Shown in pieces: positions 27,294-33,026 of a stretch of DNA of 64,000 nucleotides. A program made the translations under genes and the position numbers. The notes under the pieces are model-generated. The model made no database searches. It was not told the DNA's origin and worked only from the letters and a program-made list of their open reading frames with translations. The stretch's first letter is position 1; each line of letters starts with the position of its first letter. The stretch is from a virus: positions 62,001-126,000 of IMG/VR virus record IMGVR_UViG_3300012009_000091; one strand, 5' to 3'.

Positions 27294-27701
27294 GTGGCCA
27301 ATACCGACGCGCTCATGCGGAAATTAGCAGCTGCTGCTCTTGAGAAGTCTGCCTTTACTCCCACTGAGACGGATTTCTGGGCAGCGGCTGCTGGTCCTCC
27401 TGGGGCAGCTTTGTCTGCGCCGGAAGGGCAAGGTACGGTCTCTCTGTTGGGATCTCTTGCCGGTCTGGGAGCGGGCTACTTTCTGGGCAAGAAACTCCAA
27501 CCTACTCTGGCGCGTCGTATGGGAACGAGGCTCGGTGGACTCCTTAGTCGCTATCCACAATATGTAGGTATGGCTGGGGGTTCTTTACTCGGAGCTCGAC
27601 TTGCTCGTAAAGCCCTCGCAGCTCGGGATGTTGAGGACCTAAGCCAGCAGTACGCGCAATATCGTTATGGACCGCCCAACCACTATGGCCCGCCCGGTTG
27701 A
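27294..27701 (+). CDS. Small glycine-zipper membrane-type protein, last gene of virion operon
   Basis: A 135-residue protein starting at GTG 27294 behind GAGAGG. The leader ALMRKLAAAALEKSAF closely resembles that of the isolated gene at 54208-54444 (YIKLARQALEKRAL). Two Gly/Ala-rich hydrophobic segments follow (LLGSLAGLGAGYFLG and VGMAGGSLLGARLA). Such glycine zippers can oligomerise in membranes. It overlaps the convergent gene at 27683 by 19 bases, ending the virion operon. Confidence 0.5.
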   Translation: MANTDALMRKLAAAALEKSAFTPTETDFWAAAAGPPGAALSAPEGQGTVSLLGSLAGLGAGYFLGKKLQPTLARRMGTRLGGLLSRYPQYVGMAGGSLLGARLARKALAARDVEDLSQQYAQYRYGPPNHYGPPG

Positions 27702-28006
27702 ATGATCGGAAACTGACCCATATCGAATTTCCACATTGTATCATGGGGTCCTGGATAGAGGGTCCAGAGTCCTGCACGCTTGCCCACGATGGCCAGTATA
27801 TTGTCGTCCTGCGGGTTCAAGCCGGCTTCAAGGGCTAAGACTCGAATTGATTTCCCGGAGACGATTTGGAGCCTATTCTGAAGCGTCTCGACGAGATCCT
27901 CCGGCACTGGATCTTCGGGAAGAATGGCGAAGCGGTTAGGACCAACATGGTAGATCTTACCATGTTGTCCTGTTTGCACCCACGGGTGTGTACGTAGCCA
28001 GTTCAT
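27683..28006 (-). CDS. Small leftward protein, function unknown
   Basis: A 107-residue protein starting MNWLRTHPWVQTGQHG. The frame is open to 28225, but that part overlaps another gene; ATG 28006 is the best start despite a weak ribosome site. The in-frame residues just upstream (PKLVFLASIGYSSH) look coding-like, so coupling or frameshifting from the upstream 58-residue gene is possible. Mixed alpha/beta, no motif. Confidence 0.4.
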   Translation of the reverse strand: MNWLRTHPWVQTGQHGKIYHVGPNRFAILPEDPVPEDLVETLQNRLQIVSGKSIRVLALEAGLNPQDDNILAIVGKRAGLWTLYPGPHDTMWKFDMGQFPIIQPGGP

Positions 28007-28068
28007 GTGAGAAGAATATCCGATAGAGGCTAAAAAGACCAGTTTGGGCTGGCCTTGGTAGGTAGGTA

Positions 28069-28245
28069 TTAGGGGCGGGACAGGGCTCTCCTGATCCCCG
28101 TCAGAGTAGCAGGTGGAGATGGCACCCGCGCTACCTGTCTTCCCTCGAGGAAGACGAGGATGTGGGTGCCGTCTTGCACTACTATGACCCGCTGACCGCG
28201 GATCTTGCGGGCCCAGCCCGCCCACTGAATTTTTTTACCTTCCAT
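28069..28245 (-). CDS. Very small leftward basic protein
   Basis: A 58-residue protein (MEGKKIQWAGWARKIRGQRV..., ending RALSRP). The start at 28245 has GAGGAAAA upstream and a GTATAAG promoter 32 bases before it. It is basic and beta-rich, perhaps a small barrel. It is the first gene of the transcript that also reaches 27683-28006. Confidence 0.5.
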   Translation of the reverse strand: MEGKKIQWAGWARKIRGQRVIVVQDGTHILVFLEGRQVARVPSPPATLTGIRRALSRP

Positions 28246-28276
28246 GGTATTTTCCTCTCTCTAGTCTTTATATATC

Positions 28277-28283
28277 CTTATAC
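28277..28283 (-). promoter_or_regulatory. GTATAAG promoter-like motif
   Basis: Leftward GTATAAG, 32 bases before the 58-residue gene. It overlaps the stop codon of the upstream gene (28278-28280). Confidence 0.5.
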
Positions 28284-28760
28284 GACTTGCTGGATGTATT
28301 CGATGGGCGGCTCATGGTAAATGTTCCAGTGGTATAACAGCCGTTGTTTGTCTGCCATCCGTGGATTTTTCAACCGACCAGGATACCGACCGTCTCGTAC
28401 CCAAGCTTCCATCAATTCACGGGCAACTAGGATAACACCTGGTTCGTTCTCCAGCTCTTCTTCTGCCTCTTGGACAGCCTGGACGATTGTCGGGGTCAAT
28501 ACGTATTGAACTCGATGGATGGAGAACATCTTTGTGTTGTCCACTTCAGATTTCTTGCCGAGGGATAGCGCAATGCGGCGCTCTCGAGATACTCCAGGAA
28601 CAGTGATCCATTGTCCTGTTGCCAAGTCTTGTTTGTTGAAGCGGTATGAATGCTCCGAACTGAAGTTGGCAATCCAGAATCCCGCGCGTGTGCCGTTGTC
28701 TCGATTTTCCCTTACGCTCATATCTACCCAAATTTTGGGCATTTGATCTAGAGGTCTCAT
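28278..28760 (-). CDS. Leftward single-gene unit, function unknown
   Basis: A 160-residue protein (MRPLDQMPKIWVDMS). AAAGGAGA lies seven bases before ATG 28760 and a GTATAAG promoter 39 bases before it. The first 80 residues are beta-rich with conserved-looking Asn/Arg, the rest helical and acidic then basic. No motif recognised. Confidence 0.5.
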   Translation of the reverse strand: MRPLDQMPKIWVDMSVRENRDNGTRAGFWIANFSSEHSYRFNKQDLATGQWITVPGVSRERRIALSLGKKSEVDNTKMFSIHRVQYVLTPTIVQAVQEAEEELENEPGVILVARELMEAWVRDGRYPGRLKNPRMADKQRLLYHWNIYHEPPIEYIQQVV

Positions 28761-28798
28761 TTCTATTCTCCTTTGTATTAGATGCGGACCGTCTTTGA

Positions 28799-28805
28799 CT
28801 TATAC
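28799..28805 (-). promoter_or_regulatory. GTATAAG promoter-like motif
   Basis: Leftward GTATAAG, just past the terminator-like hairpin of the structured RNA at 28811-28941 and 39 bases before the gene starting at 28760. Confidence 0.55.
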
Positions 28806-28810
28806 TAAGA

Positions 28811-28941
28811 GGGAAGGGAAAATCCCTTCCCCCTACGGGAGGAAACTACCACGCTGCTGACGAGCTTGAGTCGCACAATATGCGTCTCAATATGCTCAAG
28901 CCAACAGCGTTCTAGTTTCCTCGATGCTTGTCCTTGCGTGC
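28811..28941 (-). ncRNA. Candidate structured small RNA 1 (long rod hairpin plus terminator)
   Basis: Between two leftward GTATAAG motifs and with no open frame. Stems seen on the plus-strand coordinates: 28839-28848 with 28913-28922 (10 perfect pairs), 28851-28856 with 28905-28910 (6), 28864-28870 with 28895-28901 (7), and 28872-28875 with 28881-28884 (4), giving one nested rod of about 84 bases with small internal loops. It ends in a 9-pair hairpin (28811-28819 with 28823-28831) that could stop transcription, though without a clear U-run. The promoter at 28948-28954 would start the RNA near 28941. Function unknown. Confidence 0.6.
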
Positions 28942-28947
28942 TACCTA

Positions 28948-28954
28948 CTTATAC
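28948..28954 (-). promoter_or_regulatory. GTATAAG promoter-like motif for small RNA 1
   Basis: Leftward GTATAAG followed by TAG, the same flank as the copy at 29139-29145. It has no protein gene within 180 bases downstream, which points to an RNA gene. Confidence 0.55.
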
Positions 28955-28976
28955 CATAGTAGCTAACACGTCGGGA

Positions 28977-29132
28977 GGGGGACTCCCCCCAGGGTCCGCT
29001 CGGACCATCCCGGTGGCCGCGGAAAGCTTTGCAGCTGAGCGAACCTTAGTCTAGGGTTTTGCCGTTCATAACGACCGCATCCCCGAGCCGCACCGGGTCG
29101 GTAATCGGTACTCACTCCTCCCGAGTGATTTC
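28977..29132 (-). ncRNA. Candidate structured small RNA 2 (three-way junction, GGA-bearing loops)
   Basis: A 155-base stretch without a coding frame, behind the GTATAAG at 29139. On the plus strand: TCACTC-type hairpin at 29112-29128 with loop GGGAG in the RNA; a hairpin of six pairs around 29061-29075; a 9-pair stem 28993-29001 with 29037-29045 enclosing two hairpins, one closed by an AGCT stem with a GCAA tetraloop (29025-29036) and one with loop CCGGGA (29003-29018); and a GC-rich end hairpin 28977-28989. Six GGA triplets occur, at least three in or at loops, which is what CsrA-binding decoy RNAs show. CsrA binding is inference. Confidence 0.58.
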
Positions 29133-29138
29133 ACCCTA

Positions 29139-29145
29139 CTTATAC
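29139..29145 (-). promoter_or_regulatory. GTATAAG promoter-like motif for small RNA 2
   Basis: Leftward GTATAAG, 16 bases beyond the stop of the gene 29161-29394 and directly before the folded region ending near 28977. Confidence 0.55.
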
Positions 29146-29160
29146 CACGGTGAGATGTGT

Positions 29161-29394
29161 TCAAAGTTTGTCAATTAGAATCCGTGTCAAGACCCACCCG
29201 CGCCAGCTGGCATCGTGGGATGTCTCGATGTTCTCATCCCACCCTATATTGATCTCTTCATGGCATCGAGGGCAGGTAATCACCGTTGAATGTCCTGGTT
29301 CTTTCCCAAATCCCCAATGGTCGTGGAAGGATTGCATGCACGAAGGACATGTGAACTCGTCTGTCGGATAGGAGATTGTCACATGTTTATGCAT
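29161..29394 (-). CDS. Small zinc-ribbon protein
   Basis: A 77-residue protein with CPSC (about residue 16) and CPRC (about residue 41), a four-Cys zinc ribbon, and a tryptophan-rich C-terminus. ATG 29394 overlaps the preceding stop, so it is coupled to the RHH-like gene. Such ribbons bind nucleic acid or proteins; the role is unknown. Confidence 0.55.
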   Translation of the reverse strand: MHKHVTISYPTDEFTCPSCMQSFHDHWGFGKEPGHSTVITCPRCHEEINIGWDENIETSHDASWRGWVLTRILIDKL

Positions 29395-29725
29395 CAATCC
29401 CCGCGGAGAAGTCTTCGGCTTCTTCTTCGGTCTGTTGCATCTCTTGGATCACTTGTTCTTCATCTTTTTTCGCGGGCGGAGGTGGAGAATTTTTGACCAT
29501 CTCATAGAATACCATGAGCGCATTCCGAATGATGTGACTCTCGTTTCGTGCATTGGTGTTTGCTAACAGTTCACACAGAGCTTGATGTTCCATCTCGTTC
29601 AACGTAATTGTCATTGAGTAGGGATGTTGTCCTCGCTGCTTTTTCTTCTTCATCTCTTGTCGTCGACGTTTGAGTTTTCTCTTCGCGCCAGGTGGAGGGG
29701 CAGTGTGGGTGTTGTTCTCTGTCAT
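29387..29725 (-). CDS. Putative ribbon-helix-helix DNA-binding regulator
   Basis: A 112-residue protein. A basic N-terminus (KRKLKRRRQEMKKKKQRGQ) precedes YSMTITLNEMEHQALCELL and a second helix (SHIIRNALMVFYEMV), which match the strand-helix-helix pattern of MetJ/Arc repressors. The C-terminus is acidic. AAGGAGA precedes the start. It may autoregulate the leftward block or bind operators such as the TTTACACA sites. Confidence 0.5.
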   Translation of the reverse strand: MTENNTHTAPPPGAKRKLKRRRQEMKKKKQRGQHPYSMTITLNEMEHQALCELLANTNARNESHIIRNALMVFYEMVKNSPPPPAKKDEEQVIQEMQQTEEEAEDFSAGIDA

Positions 29726-29823
29726 TGATCTACTCTCCTTCTTTGTGGTGTGGAGGGGCGGTAAAGGATAGACGTGTCTTACCTTTCACTTCTTATCCCT
29801 CTTACTCCAACGTCACCTTGACT

Positions 29824-30117
29824 TCACTTCTTAGCTCGTAGATTGTCATTCACTTCCGGCGGAGGGCCAGATACCATCTGTGGCCACCCTCCGGTTTTGA
29901 TGTACCAGTAGATGAGATTGCGAACAATTACCTCGGGCGCGATCTTCTCTCTCAATTCGATCCCTAAATCCTTCGCTTCTTTGTTCAGTCGGTGGGCATG
30001 TGAACGTAGTGCCCTCTCCCAACGGTGGGGAATGGGGACCTGTAAATCGAGTGTAAAAACCTCTTCAGTGTGTCTGATCGGCCCCAATAGTATGATATCT
30101 TCCGCTGAGTTCCTCAT
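29824..30117 (-). CDS. Small leftward protein with helical DNA-binding-like fold
   Basis: A 97-residue protein (MRNSAEDIILLGPIRHTEEVF). The middle, VPIPHRWERALRSHAHRLN and IAPEVIVRNLIYWYIKTGG, looks like another strand-helix-helix protein. The start has no ribosome site and lies beside an inverted repeat (GTAAGA/TCTTAC, 30122-30136), so it might be leaderless or tightly controlled. It is the first gene leftwards from the divergent control region. Confidence 0.45.
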   Translation of the reverse strand: MRNSAEDIILLGPIRHTEEVFTLDLQVPIPHRWERALRSHAHRLNKEAKDLGIELREKIAPEVIVRNLIYWYIKTGGWPQMVSGPPPEVNDNLRAKK

Positions 30118-30121
30118 GAGT

Positions 30122-30220
30122 GTAAGATACTCTTACAGTGAGCTTTACACAAGTCTGGAAAGTTCGCTTTGCGCCTAATTGAGATGCTTTTACAGGTAAT
30201 TTTACACAGAGGTTTACACC
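30122..30220 (+). promoter_or_regulatory. Divergent control region with repeated TTTACACA half-sites
   Basis: Contains an inverted repeat GTAAGA-TAC-TCTTAC (30122-30136) and TTTACACA at 30144-30151 and 30201-30208, with a near copy TTTACACC at 30213-30220. The same 8-base word makes both arms of the perfect palindrome at 54793-54811. The region separates the leftward regulators from the rightward accessory block, so it is a likely repressor target. Confidence 0.45.
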
Positions 30221-30231
30221 ACAGTTTATGT

Positions 30232-30238
30232 GTATAAG
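30232..30238 (+). promoter_or_regulatory. GTATAAG promoter-like motif
   Basis: Rightward GTATAAG, 14 bases after a TTTACACC element. RNA would begin near 30245, directly at a strong hairpin, about 90 bases before the start at 30335. Confidence 0.6.
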
Positions 30239-30247
30239 GCGGATGTT

Positions 30248-30294
30248 GAACGCCGGCTTGTGTTGCCTGCTTGGCAGCCGGATCCCCGGCGTTC
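30248..30294 (+). promoter_or_regulatory. Leader hairpin, possible attenuator
   Basis: GAACGCCGG (30248-30256) pairs perfectly with CCGGCGTTC (30286-30294); an inner TGCC-GGCA hairpin lies between. TTCTTTAT follows, so it could act as a terminator, attenuator or 5-prime stabiliser ahead of the gene at 30335. Confidence 0.5.
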
Positions 30295-30334
30295 TTCTTT
30301 ATCATGTAGACCAGTAAATCAAAGGAGAACATTG

Positions 30335-30748
30335 ATGGATGCAAGTACGACATTGGCCGTTACAGCTACGTTTGTACCCCCTGAGCGGGTACTGTCCCTT
30401 TTCCGAGCGGACGGGGTGGTGGTTCTTCATGGACTTTATATTGTCTCGCACGGAGGCAAGGCCAGAGGACCAGTGCAGTTGACTGTGGGAGATACGGAAA
30501 TCCTCTCTTCATCACAAGATCATCGGTGGGGTAATCATGAGCAGGTCAATGCCTGCTCTCCCGTACTGGTGTTAGATCAAGCTGAGATTATTTTCCGTAC
30601 GGAGTCTAGCACGTTGACCAGTACCACTTTCACCGTTCTCGCGTTGTACTCCCCGACGTCCGCGAAAGCGCGGCTGGTTAGGGTACCGCTTGAACCCACC
30701 AGACCTAAGCCTGATCCAGAGAAGGCAAGACGATTGCTTAGTCGCTAA
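30335..30748 (+). CDS. Small beta-rich protein, function unknown
   Basis: A 137-residue protein. The frame is open from 30230, but ATG 30335 follows AAAGGAGAA and lies after the promoter and hairpin. It is rich in Thr, Ser and Val strands (SSTLTSTTFTVLALYSP), with a basic Pro-rich C-terminus. First gene of the rightward accessory block. Confidence 0.5.
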   Translation: MDASTTLAVTATFVPPERVLSLFRADGVVVLHGLYIVSHGGKARGPVQLTVGDTEILSSSQDHRWGNHEQVNACSPVLVLDQAEIIFRTESSTLTSTTFTVLALYSPTSAKARLVRVPLEPTRPKPDPEKARRLLSR

Positions 30749-30778
30749 CCTCACGTCAACACAGAGAGAGATAGAACG

Positions 30779-31162
30779 ATGAAAATATCAATCGAGAGCG
30801 CAGAGAAGATCTTTATCGATGCGGGGTTCAAGAAAGACCATTGTGAGCATCTGGATTGTGAAGCCAGTTTCTACAGACGGGAGGAAACGGATGCTCCTAA
30901 ATGTCTGTGCAACGATCGGATTCCTGTTGTAGGAGTCGAACTATATGACATTCCCCATGGGAATTCCAATTACAGGTCTATTGCATTCGGTCTCACTGGA
31001 AAGGCCCCTTGTGGGTGGGTGCAGATCCGTGTCTACGGATTCGATCTCGATGACCAGGTCCTTGAACAGTACGAAAGATCGTCGTCGGCTCTTTTGGAAT
31101 CTTGGACTGCCTTGTTCCAACAGGCCGAAGGAGCAGACAACGATTGTAGAACTACGGAATAG
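30779..31162 (+). CDS. Small Cys-containing accessory protein
   Basis: A 127-residue protein, ATG 30779. Cysteines at about 21, 27, 42 and 44 (HCEHLDCE, PKCLCND) suggest a metal site in the N-terminal half; the C-terminal half is alpha/beta. No family recognised. Confidence 0.48.
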   Translation: MKISIESAEKIFIDAGFKKDHCEHLDCEASFYRREETDAPKCLCNDRIPVVGVELYDIPHGNSNYRSIAFGLTGKAPCGWVQIRVYGFDLDDQVLEQYERSSSALLESWTALFQQAEGADNDCRTTE

Positions 31163-31180
31163 GACTGAGGACGGGAAAAT

Positions 31181-31456
31181 ATGCGTTGTGATTGTTCAGT
31201 GGATGTAGTCGAAGAGCCAACTCTCTATCGAGAGACGTGGCCTCGTGCTCGAAGACTTTATATGTGTTGTGAGTGTGGGGATAAGATCCACACGGGAGAA
31301 CAGTATCAGTGTACTACGGGTCTATGGGAAGATGAGTGGGCTACGTACCGTACTTGTATGCTGTGTGCGAAGATCCGAACTGACTATTGTGCTTGGGGGT
31401 GGGAATATGGACAGCTTGCTGAAGCACTCTGGGAATGCCTGGAGGTGGAGCTGTGA
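31181..31456 (+). CDS. Cys-rich zinc-binding accessory protein
   Basis: A 91-residue protein with ten cysteines: CDC near the start, CCECGDKIHTGEQYQC in the middle and CMLCAKIRTDYC later, which is a zinc-finger-like arrangement. The acidic C-terminus overlaps the next gene start (GTGA). Function unknown. Confidence 0.5.
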   Translation: MRCDCSVDVVEEPTLYRETWPRARRLYMCCECGDKIHTGEQYQCTTGLWEDEWATYRTCMLCAKIRTDYCAWGWEYGQLAEALWECLEVEL

Positions 31457-31857
31457 TAAAGCTAGAAGAGTGTGACCGATTCATACATGCCGCAGGGGAT
31501 TTGGCACGTTCCATCGCACACATTAACCCGTTTGGGGGACAACCTGTAGGGGTGTTTGAAAAGCTCCCCGAAGAGACCCGAGCGTTAAATCTTCTGTGTG
31601 GAACTTCTACCGCCACATCTTACATTCGTCTGGGCTGTAGGATCAAAGACAGGTCCTTGCTTAATGAAGAGGAGCAAGAGACGGCGATCCTTACATTGGA
31701 TTTGGCTCCGGAGAATGAAAATCAGGGTATCTACCCGCCGTTCAGTCTTCCCTCTCAAGCAACTCAGCAAGCTGATCTCGTCGAGGAAGATCTTGGCGGG
31801 AGATATCGGATTCTGTTTGTGACGAATGCTCAGGCAATAGTCTGTACTATTCTTTAG
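31453..31857 (+). CDS. Small accessory protein, function unknown
   Basis: A 134-residue protein. I choose GTG 31453, overlapping the previous stop and preceded by GGAGGTGGAG; an ATG at 31435 in the same frame is possible. Mixed alpha/beta with no recognisable motif. Confidence 0.45.
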   Translation: MIKLEECDRFIHAAGDLARSIAHINPFGGQPVGVFEKLPEETRALNLLCGTSTATSYIRLGCRIKDRSLLNEEEQETAILTLDLAPENENQGIYPPFSLPSQATQQADLVEEDLGGRYRILFVTNAQAIVCTIL

Positions 31858-31867
31858 GAGGGCGAAT

Positions 31868-32935
31868 ATGGACGATCTCGTAGAACCAAGTGTGAAAGAT
31901 TTGATGACAGTTCTCGTCGACTTTGAGTTCGACGGTAAGAAATTGTTCATCTTCGAATATAAAGGACGGAAGTGTTGTCTCGCTCAGAATCTTGGAGAGG
32001 TTTTGGGATACGGCGAGAAGTCTCTGCCCCGGCGGTTGCTCGAGTGGGGTGATGAACTTGAACTCGGTGAGGATGTGGAAACCCTTACAGGAGAGGATTT
32101 GGCCACATTGAAGCAACTGGTAGCGGTATTCGCTACCGGTGGTTTTCTCGGTGCTAGAGCTGCTCAAGCACAGATCCTATACCGAGGCGGAATTCATCTA
32201 GTGCTGATGAAGACGAACAAACCGATCGGGAAGATGGTCCGGGAGGTTCTCAAGAAGGAGATCTTCCCAAAGCTCGAGGATGGGTATTCCATCGCTCAGA
32301 TCGGAACAGATGCTCAGACTGGATGTACAGATGAAATCTTCCGTGAATGGATTGGTGATCTCAAGATGACCAAGACTCTCCCGCAAGAAGTCTATGAAAG
32401 GCTGTTGATGTCTCTACATGCCGCCCGTCTCAACGCGGCTACGGGTGTGGAGATCGCCAACCATCCCATTCAAACATTGCTCTTTTCTCAAGAGGATGTG
32501 GAAAAGCCCGTTGCACGGCTTCATGATCATCAACGGAAACCCAATCCGGATCAGTGGCGGAGTGTTGGGGATATTGCCCGACGTTACGGCTATAAGGGGG
32601 CTGAGCTCATCCGAAGGATTCTTCAGGACGTCGGTCTTTACCAGGATCGAAGAGGTAAATGGATTGAGCTTGCAGGTGTTTCGTATCTGGATATGAACGA
32701 AGAACATGACCAACCATATCTTCGCTATCATCCAGGAGTAGTGTACGTAGTTCTGCTGGAGATCTGGAGGCGAAGTCGAAAGGACAAGCGGATGGATCAG
32801 GATATTCGGCGGAAACTCGAGTCAGGGAACACTACAATGTGGCCTATGACCACCGATGATTTCGTGAGGTGGGAAAAGAGCGTTCGAGTACAATTGCCCA
32901 AGAAGTTTCTTGAGGCAATCAAGGAGGAGATCTAG
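31868..32935 (+). CDS. BRO-N domain antirepressor-like protein
   Basis: A 355-residue protein. Residues ~20-145 match the BRO/antirepressor N-domain: strand, CCLAQNLGEVLGYGEKSLPR, then GGIHLVLMKTNKPIGKMVREVL with EIFPKLEDGYSI. The C-terminal part has SVGDIARRYGYKGAELIRRI and a KilA-C-like LQDVGLYQDRRGKWI stretch. Phage antirepressors of this type bind DNA or disable repressors. AGGAGGGCG precedes ATG 31868. It may act on a repressor at the TTTACACA sites; that link is inference. Confidence 0.68.
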   Translation: MDDLVEPSVKDLMTVLVDFEFDGKKLFIFEYKGRKCCLAQNLGEVLGYGEKSLPRRLLEWGDELELGEDVETLTGEDLATLKQLVAVFATGGFLGARAAQAQILYRGGIHLVLMKTNKPIGKMVREVLKKEIFPKLEDGYSIAQIGTDAQTGCTDEIFREWIGDLKMTKTLPQEVYERLLMSLHAARLNAATGVEIANHPIQTLLFSQEDVEKPVARLHDHQRKPNPDQWRSVGDIARRYGYKGAELIRRILQDVGLYQDRRGKWIELAGVSYLDMNEEHDQPYLRYHPGVVYVVLLEIWRRSRKDKRMDQDIRRKLESGNTTMWPMTTDDFVRWEKSVRVQLPKKFLEAIKEEI

Positions 32936-32974
32936 ATTTGCAGAGCAGCCGTTCCTCGCGTCTGCTCTTAGTGT

Positions 32975-32981
32975 GTATAAG
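32975..32981 (+). promoter_or_regulatory. GTATAAG promoter-like motif
   Basis: Rightward GTATAAG 46 bases before the chosen start of the double ThyX. It supports a start after 32981 rather than the longer frame from 32910. Confidence 0.55.
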
Positions 32982-33026
32982 AATTTGTCTAGACAGCAGT
33001 TCACACGGAACAACATGGAGAAACAG

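Noticed and set aside
28977-29132. Group I intron core
   Set aside because: A GACTAAGG-like string resembles part of an intron P7, but no split gene surrounds it; the neighbouring minus gene ends before the region.
28761-29160. tRNA or tmRNA genes in the non-coding gap
   Set aside because: No T-arm GGTTCGAATCC-like sequence, CCA end or cloverleaf was found; the folds are different.
32575-32600. TATAAG inside the antirepressor gene
   Set aside because: It lies in coding sequence, is preceded by C rather than G, and no start follows nearby.
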